Below are positions 52,934 to 60,561 of a DNA stretch of 64,000 bases, piece by piece. The translations under genes and the position numbers were made by a program. Position 1 is the first letter of the stretch; every line of letters starts with the position of its first letter. The DNA is from Amycolatopsis umgeniensis (GTDB taxonomy: Bacteria; Actinomycetota; Actinomycetes; Mycobacteriales; Pseudonocardiaceae), in assembly GCF_014205155.1 (NCBI RefSeq), contig NZ_JACHMX010000001.1, positions 992,001-1,056,000 on the forward strand, given 5' to 3'. The notes beneath the pieces were generated by a model. That model made no database searches and had not been told where the DNA came from. It worked only from the letters and a program-made list of their open reading frames with translations.

Positions 52934-53833
52934 TCAGCCCACCGCGATCGACTGGAACGTCACCGGGATCCGCGGCGGGCCTGTCCCGTCACCGGTGCCC
53001 TTCGCGTCGTCGACGCCACCGCGCGCGACCTTGTCGAGTGTCTGCAGGCCCGCGTCCGAGATGCTCCCGAACACCGTGTACTCCGGCGGCAGTTCTGCTT
53101 CGCCGAAGACCATGAAGAACTGGCTACCGCCCGAGTCCGGGTCCTGGGTCTTCGCCATGGCGAGGATCCCGCGGCCGTACCGGAGTTCCGGGAAGATCTC
53201 GTCCGGGATGGTGTACCCCGGCCCGCCCGTCCCGTTGCCCGCCGGGTCGCCGCACTGGAGCATCTGCAGCCCCGAGGTACCGAGACGGTGGCACGAGGTC
53301 CCGTCGTAGTAACCCTGCTGCGCCAGCGAAAGGAAGTTCGCCACGGTGCACGGCGCGAGCGCGCGGTCCAGTGTCAACCCGATGTCGCCCGCCGTCGTCT
53401 TGACCGTGAGCGCCGTCGTGCCGGACGCCGGAGTCGGGCCCGCCGCGGGCGGGGTGGCCTTTTTGGGCACCTCACCATCGGACTTCGCCGGGTAGGCGCA
53501 GTTCGCCGGATCCGCCAACGGCGTGGTGCGTTTCGGCATCGCAAGACGGTCCGTGGGGATCTGCGCCTGGCTCTGCGGAGTCGTCGTGTCCTGGGCACTC
53601 GACGTCGGCGTCTGCGACGACGACGCGATCGCGCTCTTGCCCTTCGAGTCCGAAAGGAAGAACCCCGGCGCCACGAAGCCGGTGATCGCCACGACGGCGA
53701 CCACCACGACCAGTCCCAGCACGCCCAGCCCGATCCAGAGCGCCGTCTTGTTCGAGGGCGGCGGCTGGGGCGGCTGTTGCGGTGCGCCGTACCAGCCCGG
53801 CTGCTGATACGGCTGTTGCGGCGGCTGGGACAT
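52934..53833 (-). CDS. membrane-anchored cyclophilin-type peptidyl-prolyl isomerase
   Basis: The 299-residue protein has a Pro/Gln/Tyr-rich N-terminal tail (PPQQPYQQPGWYGAPQQPPQP), one transmembrane helix (ALWIGLGVLGLVVVVAVVAITGFVA), a Ser/Thr/Pro linker and a C-terminal cyclophilin domain. Its motifs are FLSLAQQGYYDGTSCHRL (~residue 180) and GSQFFMVFG (~residue 240). The domain would lie outside the cytoplasm and help fold secreted proteins. Two Cys in the domain (SCHRL, LQCGDP) are unusual and may pair. AGGAG lies before ATG 53833. It is downstream of the GH95-like genes on the same strand (60-bp gap). Confidence 0.88.
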   Translation of the reverse strand: MSQPPQQPYQQPGWYGAPQQPPQPPPSNKTALWIGLGVLGLVVVVAVVAITGFVAPGFFLSDSKGKSAIASSSQTPTSSAQDTTTPQSQAQIPTDRLAMPKRTTPLADPANCAYPAKSDGEVPKKATPPAAGPTPASGTTALTVKTTAGDIGLTLDRALAPCTVANFLSLAQQGYYDGTSCHRLGTSGLQMLQCGDPAGNGTGGPGYTIPDEIFPELRYGRGILAMAKTQDPDSGGSQFFMVFGEAELPPEYTVFGSISDAGLQTLDKVARGGVDDAKGTGDGTGPPRIPVTFQSIAVG

Positions 53834-53893
53834 CCGTGCTCCTGTCATCCTGCGGAAGTACAGGGCCACTCTTGCGTATCACCGCCCGCGAAG

Positions 53894-56176
53894 TCACGGC
53901 ATCCCCCACGACGCGCCGTCTCCGTTCGCGGGCACGGGCCGGATCTCGAGGTCGGGCTTGTCGCCCTCGCGGTGCACGACGGCCTCTTCGCCGCGCCGCA
54001 GGTCGATCCGGACGTCCCCGTTCGGCAGCCGCCGCCAGCGTTTCGGCCTCCCCCACCGGTCGCGGACGGTCAACTCTCCTTCCAGATCCGTCCGCAGCAC
54101 GCACGGCGCCCCCGCCTCACTGGTGATCTTGATCCAGCGCGTCTTCCCGCCCTGCCGCGAGGCGCTGAGCAGGAACGCGCCCTCCGTCCGGAAGTCGCGC
54201 AGCGCGGCGTCCGCCCATCGGGCGGGTACGGCCGGGAAGAGCCGGATGACCCCGCCCCAGCTCTGCACGAGCATGTCGTGCAGCGACTGCGCGGCCGAAA
54301 GCGGCGTCTCGATGACCGGTCCGGATTCCTTGTACATCGTGTTCGGCTGGATGTAGCGCCGCTGCAGTTCCCCGAGGTAGAACTCGGCCTTGTCGCCACG
54401 CAGCATCTGCGCCGACATCGAGGCGGCGCCCGTGAACGTGTAGCCCTGCAACGCACCCTCGAAGCCCACCCAGTGGTCGAGTGAGGTCTCGATGATCCGC
54501 CGGTGCTCCGGCCGCTCCCAGGTGATCTCGTACAGCGGGTACACCTGCAGCAGATGCGAATAGTGCCGATGCGATTTCGCGAACGGCACGCCCGCGCCGA
54601 TCATGAAGCCGTTGGCGTCGGCGGGATACGGGACCAGCGTGGCCAGCACTTCCCGCCATCGCCGCGCGAGCGGGTCCTCGATCCGCAGGTCCGCCGCCGA
54701 CTCCAGGAGGGTTTTGCAGCCCCAGCGGATCAGCGCGAGGTCGTAGTTGCAGTCGGGGGCGTTGACGCCGTATTCCGGGGAGAACGTCGCGGGCAGGTGC
54801 AGCTTCCCGTCCGCGCCGGGCGTGAGGAAGTGGAGATAGTAGTTGATCGCCTTGCGCAGCAAGGGGAACAGAGTGTCCCGCAGGAGTCGCGAGTCCATCG
54901 TGTGCCGATAGGACAGCCAGACGTTGTGCAGCGCCCAGGTGAGGTTGCCGACCTCCGGCGTCGGCGTCTCCTTCCCGGGGACGCCGACCGGGAAGCCGGA
55001 GTTCGTCCCGGCCGCTCCGTTGAGCAGGTTCATGTCGGTCGTACGCGGGATCCCCGCGGAATCGTGCTGGTACGGCTCGGCGATCTGGCTCGTCAGATTC
55101 GCGCGGCACTTGCCGAGCGCGTGGCCGACGGCGTCCAGTTCGAGGTGGTTCGAGCCGTGGATGAGCCAGTACTCCAGCTGGACGTTGAGGTTCCACCACG
55201 TCGCGGGCCACGGGGTCGGTTCGAGCCACGGTCCGCAGGTCGCCATGACGGGAGCTTCTTTTCGCGCCGCCGAAGCGATCTTGTACAGCTGGATCCAGTA
55301 GAAGCTCTGGAGCCGGGTGTCCGGAATGGACAGGAAGCCGTGCCGGTAGTAGTCGTGCCACCAGCGGCGATGCTCGATCGTGAGGACGTTGAACGACTCG
55401 GCCCGGCGGACCGTCTTAAGCGCCTCTCGTGCGGCCGTCTTGGTGGGGTACGACCAGGCGACCGACGTGTACAACGTCCGCTTCGATCCCCGAGTGGTCT
55501 CGCGCCAGGCCGTCACGTGCTCGCCGCCGGCCAGCAGACCCTGCACGGAAAGCCTGATGTCACCGCTGGTTTCCCGGGTCGCGGGCGGGTTGGCGACGTA
55601 ACCGGCGGGCGGCGGCTTCCCGAACTTCGGATCCGTTCTCGGGCTCACCGCCTCGGCCGGATGGAAGATCCACTCGAAGCCGCGTTCGCCCTCGGTCGGT
55701 TCGATCTCGACGGCCAGCAAAGACTGTCCGGTGTGGACGATCGCCCGCAGCGAAAGACTGCCCGCCGCCGTGGTGATGACGCCCCGGAGTTCGGCGTTCC
55801 ACAGGTCCATCCGCCAGTCGATCCCGGTGATGGCACCGACCGGTTCGAGGGTGAAATGGCCGATCGGCAACCGCGCGAGGCCGAACAGGGAGCCGAACTC
55901 GGGGCGATGGTCCTGCACTTCACTGTGCTGGACGTTGAACCGGATGGCGTTGCGGCCCGGTTCGGCGTAGACGCCCGAGCCGAGGAAACCGTTTCCGAGG
56001 AAAGGACCTTCGTACCAGGTCTTCGGCATTCTGCGCCAAACCAGGTCCGCCGCGCCGAGGAAACCGGGCCAGTCGAGGCCGCTGTCGACCTCCGCCGCCG
56101 ACGCGGACGGCGCGAACCCGGCCGCCGCCACGCCCGCCAGCGCTCCGCCGAGCATCGTCCTGCGGGTGATGTCCAT
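53894..56176 (-). CDS. Tat-secreted GH95-like glycoside hydrolase (paralogue A)
   Basis: The 760-residue preprotein has a Tat signal (DITRRTMLGGALAGVAAAGF). The (alpha/alpha)6 barrel region has WWNLNVQ (~residue 327, matching the N-x-N pair of GH95 alpha-L-fucosidases), FSPEYG (~residue 466, matching the catalytic SPE Glu) and HRHYSHLLQVYPL (~residue 536). The N-terminal sandwich and C-terminal strands complete the usual layout. Activity on alpha-L-fucosides or galactosides is the family norm; the true substrate here is unknown. ATG 56176 follows AGGAGG, and the upstream gene's stop lies two bases before it, so the pair is coupled. It is about 40% like its neighbour by eye. Confidence 0.78.
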   Translation of the reverse strand: MDITRRTMLGGALAGVAAAGFAPSASAAEVDSGLDWPGFLGAADLVWRRMPKTWYEGPFLGNGFLGSGVYAEPGRNAIRFNVQHSEVQDHRPEFGSLFGLARLPIGHFTLEPVGAITGIDWRMDLWNAELRGVITTAAGSLSLRAIVHTGQSLLAVEIEPTEGERGFEWIFHPAEAVSPRTDPKFGKPPPAGYVANPPATRETSGDIRLSVQGLLAGGEHVTAWRETTRGSKRTLYTSVAWSYPTKTAAREALKTVRRAESFNVLTIEHRRWWHDYYRHGFLSIPDTRLQSFYWIQLYKIASAARKEAPVMATCGPWLEPTPWPATWWNLNVQLEYWLIHGSNHLELDAVGHALGKCRANLTSQIAEPYQHDSAGIPRTTDMNLLNGAAGTNSGFPVGVPGKETPTPEVGNLTWALHNVWLSYRHTMDSRLLRDTLFPLLRKAINYYLHFLTPGADGKLHLPATFSPEYGVNAPDCNYDLALIRWGCKTLLESAADLRIEDPLARRWREVLATLVPYPADANGFMIGAGVPFAKSHRHYSHLLQVYPLYEITWERPEHRRIIETSLDHWVGFEGALQGYTFTGAASMSAQMLRGDKAEFYLGELQRRYIQPNTMYKESGPVIETPLSAAQSLHDMLVQSWGGVIRLFPAVPARWADAALRDFRTEGAFLLSASRQGGKTRWIKITSEAGAPCVLRTDLEGELTVRDRWGRPKRWRRLPNGDVRIDLRRGEEAVVHREGDKPDLEIRPVPANGDGASWGMP

Positions 56177-56178
56177 CC

Positions 56179-58470
56179 TCAGACCTCCTGGTCGAGTCCC
56201 CATGCCGGAGTCTCGCGGTCGCCGGGCACGTCACGCGGTTCCAGCGCCGGACGCGCGCCGCGCCGAGTGACGACGGCCGTCCCGCCGCGGCCGAGCCGGA
56301 CCGAGATCATGCCCGGACCTTCGGCACGCCAAGGGAGCCGCCTCCCGCGCGCGTCGCGGACCTCGATGTCGCCGGGGATCCCGTGCTGGAGCGTGAGCGG
56401 CTCCCCCGCCTCGCTACGGACGCGGATCCACTCGGTCGCACCGTTCCTGCGGGAAGCGTCCACGAGAAAGGCACCTTCCGTGCGCAGGCTCTCGAAGGAC
56501 GCGTCCCGCCAAGACGACGACACCGACGGGAAGACCTTCAGCACGCCGTGATCACCTTGCAGGAGCATGTCCACAACGGACTGCGCGGCGGTGATGGGAC
56601 TTTCGATGGCGAGATTCGATCCTTCGCGGTACATCGTGTTCGGCGTCAGCTGGGTGTCGGCCACGACCGTGCCGTCGAGGAAGATCTTCAAGTACCGCAA
56701 GGCTTCTTCGGGCGCGTCCATCACGGAACTCATCGACGATGCGGCCGCGAAGCTGTACCCGTGCCATTTGTCCTGGATACCCGACCAATGCGCGAACGTG
56801 CGGCGCATGAGGTCCCGGTCGGCGGGACGATCCCAAAGCTTCTCGCGCAGCGGGTAGAGCCAGAGCAGATGCGAGAAGTGCCGGTGTGATTCGGCCAGCG
56901 GGACACCGTCGCCGATCAGCGCTCCCTGAACGGGATCCTGGTGATAAGGCACCAGTTTCTCGCCGATCTCCCGCCACGCGGGCACGCGCGGATCGTCGAT
57001 GCGCAGCTTGGCCGCCGAGTCGACGAGGGTGCGCGCGGCCCAGCGGATCAGTGACAGGTCGTAGGTGCAGTCGGCCGCGTCGGCGTACTCGGGCGAGCGC
57101 GTCATCGGCAGATGCAGGAAACCGTCCGGTCCGGTGACGAGGAAATGGCGGTAGTAGTTGAGCGCCTTGGCGAGCGTCGGATACAGGACATCGCGCAGAA
57201 TGCGGACGTCCATGCAGTGCCGGTACGCGAGCCAGACGTTGTGCAGGCCCCAGATCAAGTTGCCGGTCTGGTCGTTCTTGGTGGCCGGGCCGGGAATCCC
57301 GACCGCGCGGGTGCCGCCGGGGCGCAGCCGCCAGTCCCCCGGATGCGAAAGGGCGTACGTGTCGCCGTCCCGGTGAGCGGGAGGGACCGAGAGCTCGAGA
57401 TTCGCGTGGTCGCGACGGAAGGTCTCGGTGACCGCGTCGAGTTCGGGATGGTTGCTGCTGTTGACGATCGGGTACGTGACCTGGACGTTGAGGTTCCACC
57501 ACACCGCCGTCCAGCTGTTGCCGACCTCCGGGAACCACGGCCCCCATTCGGCGACGACCGGTCCGTTCGCGCGAGTGGCGCAAGCGGTCTTGTACAGCTG
57601 GATCCAGTAGAACCGCTGGACGCGCTTGTCCGGAACGGACACCAGGCTGCGCCGGTAGAAGGCGTTCCACCAACGCCGATGGTCCGCGACGAGCACGTCC
57701 GGAATCGCCGCCGACGCCCACTGGACTCGCTTGATCGCTTCGGCGGTATGGGTCGGCTTCGGAAACCCGTACGCGACCGTCGCCGCGAGCAGCCGTCGCG
57801 TACCGATGGTCCGCTCACGCCACGCCGTCGTGTACCCGCCACCTGCGTGAAGCGGCTGCTCGCAGTACTGGACCGCGCCCACGGCGGCGATCTTCGGATC
57901 AGGATTGGCCGTGTACTCCGGCGGTTTGCGGATCGTCCGGGTCGTCGCCGATTTGAGCGGCGTGAACCCCCAGTCCGCGGCCGCCTCCCCGGCGAGCGAG
58001 ACGAGGAGGAGGTCCTGGTCGTTGTGGATCAGCGCGGAAAACCGCACCGACCCCTGGGTCGTGGTGATCGTGCCGCCGAGCTCGGCGTTGTACAGGTCGA
58101 GGTGCCAGTCGACCGCCGTGATCGCTCCCGCGAACGTGAGCGTGAGGTACCCGATCGGAAGCCGCGAGTACCCGATGCCCGCTTCCCACTGTCCGCGCTG
58201 GTCCTGGACCTGGGAATGACTGAGCATCACCTTGAGGACGTTCGGCCGCGCCCCCGCGTAGACCTGGACGCCCAGGAAGCCGTTCGCGAGGAACGGACCG
58301 TCCTGCCAGCTCTTCGGTAAGCGCTTCCACACCATGCGCGCGTCGTCGACGATCCGGCGGTGTACGTCCTGCCCGGCGAACGCCGGCGGAGCCCCCTGAG
58401 CCCAGAGCCCGCCGAAAGCCGCCGCCCCCGCCGCGACCCTCAGCATCGATCGCCTGGACAGCTCGGCCAT
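56179..58470 (-). CDS. Tat-secreted GH95-like glycoside hydrolase (paralogue B)
   Basis: The 763-residue preprotein has a Tat signal (LSRRSMLRVAAGAAAFGGLW). Its motifs correspond to those of the downstream paralogue: WWNLNVQ, RSPEYAD and HRHFSHLLWLYPL, as in GH95. Both genes share length and order throughout and probably arose by tandem duplication, with divergence in the N-terminal half. Two Cys sites (CATR, CMDV) differ between them. It is probably exported folded and acts outside the cell on a plant or microbial polysaccharide. GGAGG lies before ATG 58470, and a TAGTAT box stands at 58488-58493. Confidence 0.78.
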   Translation of the reverse strand: MAELSRRSMLRVAAGAAAFGGLWAQGAPPAFAGQDVHRRIVDDARMVWKRLPKSWQDGPFLANGFLGVQVYAGARPNVLKVMLSHSQVQDQRGQWEAGIGYSRLPIGYLTLTFAGAITAVDWHLDLYNAELGGTITTTQGSVRFSALIHNDQDLLLVSLAGEAAADWGFTPLKSATTRTIRKPPEYTANPDPKIAAVGAVQYCEQPLHAGGGYTTAWRERTIGTRRLLAATVAYGFPKPTHTAEAIKRVQWASAAIPDVLVADHRRWWNAFYRRSLVSVPDKRVQRFYWIQLYKTACATRANGPVVAEWGPWFPEVGNSWTAVWWNLNVQVTYPIVNSSNHPELDAVTETFRRDHANLELSVPPAHRDGDTYALSHPGDWRLRPGGTRAVGIPGPATKNDQTGNLIWGLHNVWLAYRHCMDVRILRDVLYPTLAKALNYYRHFLVTGPDGFLHLPMTRSPEYADAADCTYDLSLIRWAARTLVDSAAKLRIDDPRVPAWREIGEKLVPYHQDPVQGALIGDGVPLAESHRHFSHLLWLYPLREKLWDRPADRDLMRRTFAHWSGIQDKWHGYSFAAASSMSSVMDAPEEALRYLKIFLDGTVVADTQLTPNTMYREGSNLAIESPITAAQSVVDMLLQGDHGVLKVFPSVSSSWRDASFESLRTEGAFLVDASRRNGATEWIRVRSEAGEPLTLQHGIPGDIEVRDARGRRLPWRAEGPGMISVRLGRGGTAVVTRRGARPALEPRDVPGDRETPAWGLDQEV

Positions 58471-58487
58471 GGGTCGCCTCCAGATTC

Positions 58488-58493
58488 ATACTA
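58488..58493 (-). promoter_or_regulatory. -10 box (TAGTAT) for the GH95-like operon
   Basis: TAGTAT on the minus strand ends 17 bases before ATG 58470. The ribosome site GGAGG lies between. No clear -35 was seen. Confidence 0.35.
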
Positions 58494-58589
58494 CGTTTAC
58501 CGCAGATCAAGTCCTGGCGACCGGCATGTTTCCAGAGATAGTCCCGCTTTGACCAGAGCGCTCACCCGTAAAGCCGTAGATACATCCGA

Positions 58590-58607
58590 CCTATCGGTCA
58601 AGATAGG
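58590..58607 (-). terminator. short inverted repeat at the recombinase-like gene end
   Basis: CCTATC (58590-58595) pairs with GATAGG (58602-58607) across six bases and overlaps the stop at 58591. It is weak, with no U-tract. Confidence 0.3.
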
Positions 58608-59385
58608 CGCGAGTGGCATCAGCCGACACATGCCCGAGCAGCACAGCCGCGTCGTCGAGATCGACGCCCGACCGGAGCAGGTTGACGGCGAAGGTCTTGC
58701 GCAGCGTCCGCGCCGACAAGCCGGGCCGTCCGATCAACACCCCGAAGACCGCCACGAGACGGTTGACCGTCGCAGGCGGCACACGACGACCGCAGGTGCT
58801 GAGAAAGAACGCCGGCCCGTCGTCTGCGCGCTCCCGAAGGTAGGCGTCCAGCAACGGCCGAAGCTCGGCCGGGATCGGGACCACGCGACGCCGCGGTCCG
58901 CGCACGACGACCGCGTCGACGGACACGTCCCGCAAGTCCAGCGCGGAAAGCTCACCGGCGCGAAGCCCGGCGTAGTACAGAAAATGAAGGATCGCCGCGT
59001 CCCTGAGCGGCAGGAGATGCACCGCGGCCGCCAGCGTTTCGCGCAGTTCGTCGTCGCCCAACGGCGACAAGGTCTCCGCCTCGAACGACCTCAGGTTTTC
59101 CGTTCTCGTCAGCTTCCACCCGACTGTCGCGCCGAGAGTGGCGTCAGGCCACTTCTGCCACCGCTGGGGCCGGACCCTCAGCAGGCTTTCCTCGGCGTCC
59201 GCGGCGCTCTCGACATTCACCACTCCGCCGAGCACCTGCTGCTCCCGATGCCGGTTCGCCCGGTTCACTCGCCGCTTGTGGCGCGGAATGTTCTTACGCG
59301 AGGACTTGTCGTTCACGCCGTAGCGGTTACGGCGATCTTTGGCGTAGCTCAGCCGTTTCTTCTCCTGCGGACTCTTCCGCCCCAT
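58591..59385 (-). CDS. basic N-terminal module fused to degenerate tyrosine-recombinase domain
   Basis: In this 264-residue protein, residues ~1-110 are a very basic module (MGRKSPQEKKRLSYAKDRR; PRHKRRVNRANRHREQ). To my memory this resembles a stand-alone actinomycete family. Residues ~125-264 resemble the catalytic half of a tyrosine recombinase. GLRAGEL carries the first Arg; the HxxR box reads ARTLRKTF, with His replaced by Arg; LLGH and the terminal AYLD Tyr are kept. No core-binding domain is present. It may be a domesticated, probably non-catalytic DNA-binding protein. ATG 59385 follows GAGGAGG. No att site or phage gene is nearby. Confidence 0.65.
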   Translation of the reverse strand: MGRKSPQEKKRLSYAKDRRNRYGVNDKSSRKNIPRHKRRVNRANRHREQQVLGGVVNVESAADAEESLLRVRPQRWQKWPDATLGATVGWKLTRTENLRSFEAETLSPLGDDELRETLAAAVHLLPLRDAAILHFLYYAGLRAGELSALDLRDVSVDAVVVRGPRRRVVPIPAELRPLLDAYLRERADDGPAFFLSTCGRRVPPATVNRLVAVFGVLIGRPGLSARTLRKTFAVNLLRSGVDLDDAAVLLGHVSADATRAYLDR

Positions 59386-59446
59386 CGCCCCTCCTCGGCG
59401 TCGACAGGAAGACGGTAGCGAGATGCTTTGGTGGCGGACCACCGAT

Positions 59447-60388
59447 TTATCGGAGGCTCAGGCGGGCTTCGGCAGCGCTGTGCGCGGCCACGAGTTCAGC
59501 GGCCACCCTCGCGGGCTCGGTTCGCAACCGGCCCGGAAGCGTCTGCAGCACCATGATGCCTTCGGCGGTGTACCGGCTGTTCCTCTCGAGCGTGCCGGCG
59601 TACTGCGCCCGCGCGAAGTGGAAGTCGTACGAGTCGATCTCCCAAACCAGCCGGACCTTCCTGAAGTACCCATCCGGAGTCCCGATGTAGCGACCGGCGA
59701 CATCCCTCAGTTCCTGATTCCACACCGGTTCGGGAAGACCGGTCCGGCGCCAGACGGCCATCGCGTCGATCTCCGCGACCGACCTCGCGCCTCGCAGGAC
59801 GTCACGCAATACCTCGCGGGGTAGTGCGCTGCCGCGGTCGCTACCGTCTTCGAGTTCCTTCATGAGGGCCTCGGGGTTCAGCCCGCCGCGCTGAACCGCT
59901 TCGGTCAGCAACGCCCGAATCGGATCTAGCGTGGTGAAGCGGCGGCTTTCGTCGAGGACTGCCCGGACGAGCGGAGCCACGGCGACTCCGTCGATGACCG
60001 TGGGCCGGGGCATCCTTGTGGTCCGCTCCACCGTGACGTACCCGGCGCTGCTGACCTTGCAGGAAGCAGGCACCAACAGATGGATGGCACCAGACGCGAT
60101 TTTCAGCCCTCTCAAGCCTTGGCGACGACAAGCCTCAAGACCGGTGACGAGCGCGTCCGGCCCACCATAGAGCAAGGCTCCGTCGACCAACTGCCTTCGT
60201 GTCGGCTGCCCTGGCCCGAGCAAGAGCACTCCCGGGAGCAGACGTTGCCATGGCTGGCCGGGACGGCATCGCCGGTAACACGTCTTCCTCGGGACACCGA
60301 GTTCCACCAGCCGCGCGACAGTGATCACTCCTCCGCGACTGTGCGCGAAGAGCGCCTCGCGCTCACGGTTCCATTCGCCAGTTCGCAC
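59447..60388 (-). CDS. AbiEi-like / DUF559-like protein (paralogue 2)
   Basis: The 313-residue protein has an N-terminal winged-helix-like region (GVITVARLVELGVPRKTCYRRCRPGQPWQRLLPGVLLL) and a C-terminal Vsr/DUF559-like region (GTPDGYFRKVRLVWEIDS; FARAQYAGTLERNSRYTAEGIMVLQTLP). Length and layout equal the gene at 20382-21323. GTG 60388 gives VRTGEW, matching MRRGEW of the paralogue; a longer frame reaches 60493. A perfect 16-bp palindrome lies four bases upstream of the start codon, so autoregulation is possible. No toxin gene adjoins. Base and codon use look slightly less GC-biased than in the flanks. Confidence 0.65.
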   Translation of the reverse strand: MRTGEWNREREALFAHSRGGVITVARLVELGVPRKTCYRRCRPGQPWQRLLPGVLLLGPGQPTRRQLVDGALLYGGPDALVTGLEACRRQGLRGLKIASGAIHLLVPASCKVSSAGYVTVERTTRMPRPTVIDGVAVAPLVRAVLDESRRFTTLDPIRALLTEAVQRGGLNPEALMKELEDGSDRGSALPREVLRDVLRGARSVAEIDAMAVWRRTGLPEPVWNQELRDVAGRYIGTPDGYFRKVRLVWEIDSYDFHFARAQYAGTLERNSRYTAEGIMVLQTLPGRLRTEPARVAAELVAAHSAAEARLSLR

Positions 60389-60391
60389 CAC

Positions 60392-60407
60392 ATCCACGAT
60401 CGTGGAT
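60392..60407. promoter_or_regulatory. perfect palindrome ATCCACGATCGTGGAT at the start of paralogue 2
   Basis: This perfect 16-bp palindrome ends four bases upstream of GTG 60388. It occupies the place where the ribosome site would be, so it could be an operator or a translational hairpin. Confidence 0.5.
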
Positions 60408-60444
60408 CGCGCGATTACCTCGCACCAGTCCCCTTTGACACCCC

Positions 60445-60481
60445 TGTGGACAACTCGCCACACCAGCCCCACTGTGGATAA
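60445..60481. other. two DnaA-box-like sequences
   Basis: TGTGGACAA (60445-60453, complement TTGTCCACA) and TGTGGATAA (60473-60481, complement TTATCCACA) match known DnaA boxes and lie 28 bp apart. They lie upstream of the DUF559-like gene. With only two boxes and no dnaA/dnaN genes, this is not an origin. Confidence 0.4.
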
Positions 60482-60504
60482 CTTGCGGGGCAACTCGCGC
60501 GCGA

Positions 60505-60559
60505 GGTTCCCAATGTCGCATTTGAGTCGCTGAGCGTCTCAAATGCGACATTGGGAACC
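60505..60559 (-). terminator. perfect 22-bp hairpin after the metallopeptidase gene
   Basis: Arms at 60505-60526 and 60538-60559 are perfectly complementary (22 bp, starting GGTTCCCAATGTCG) across an 11-nt loop. The right arm ends two bases before the stop codon at 60562. There is no U-tract. Confidence 0.65.
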
Positions 60560-60561
60560 CC

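Noticed and set aside
58591..59385. Prophage or integrative element
   Set aside because: The recombinase-like domain is degenerate, with no att repeat, tRNA or phage gene nearby.
60445..60481. Replication origin
   Set aside because: Only two DnaA boxes are present, without dnaA, dnaN or an AT-rich element.
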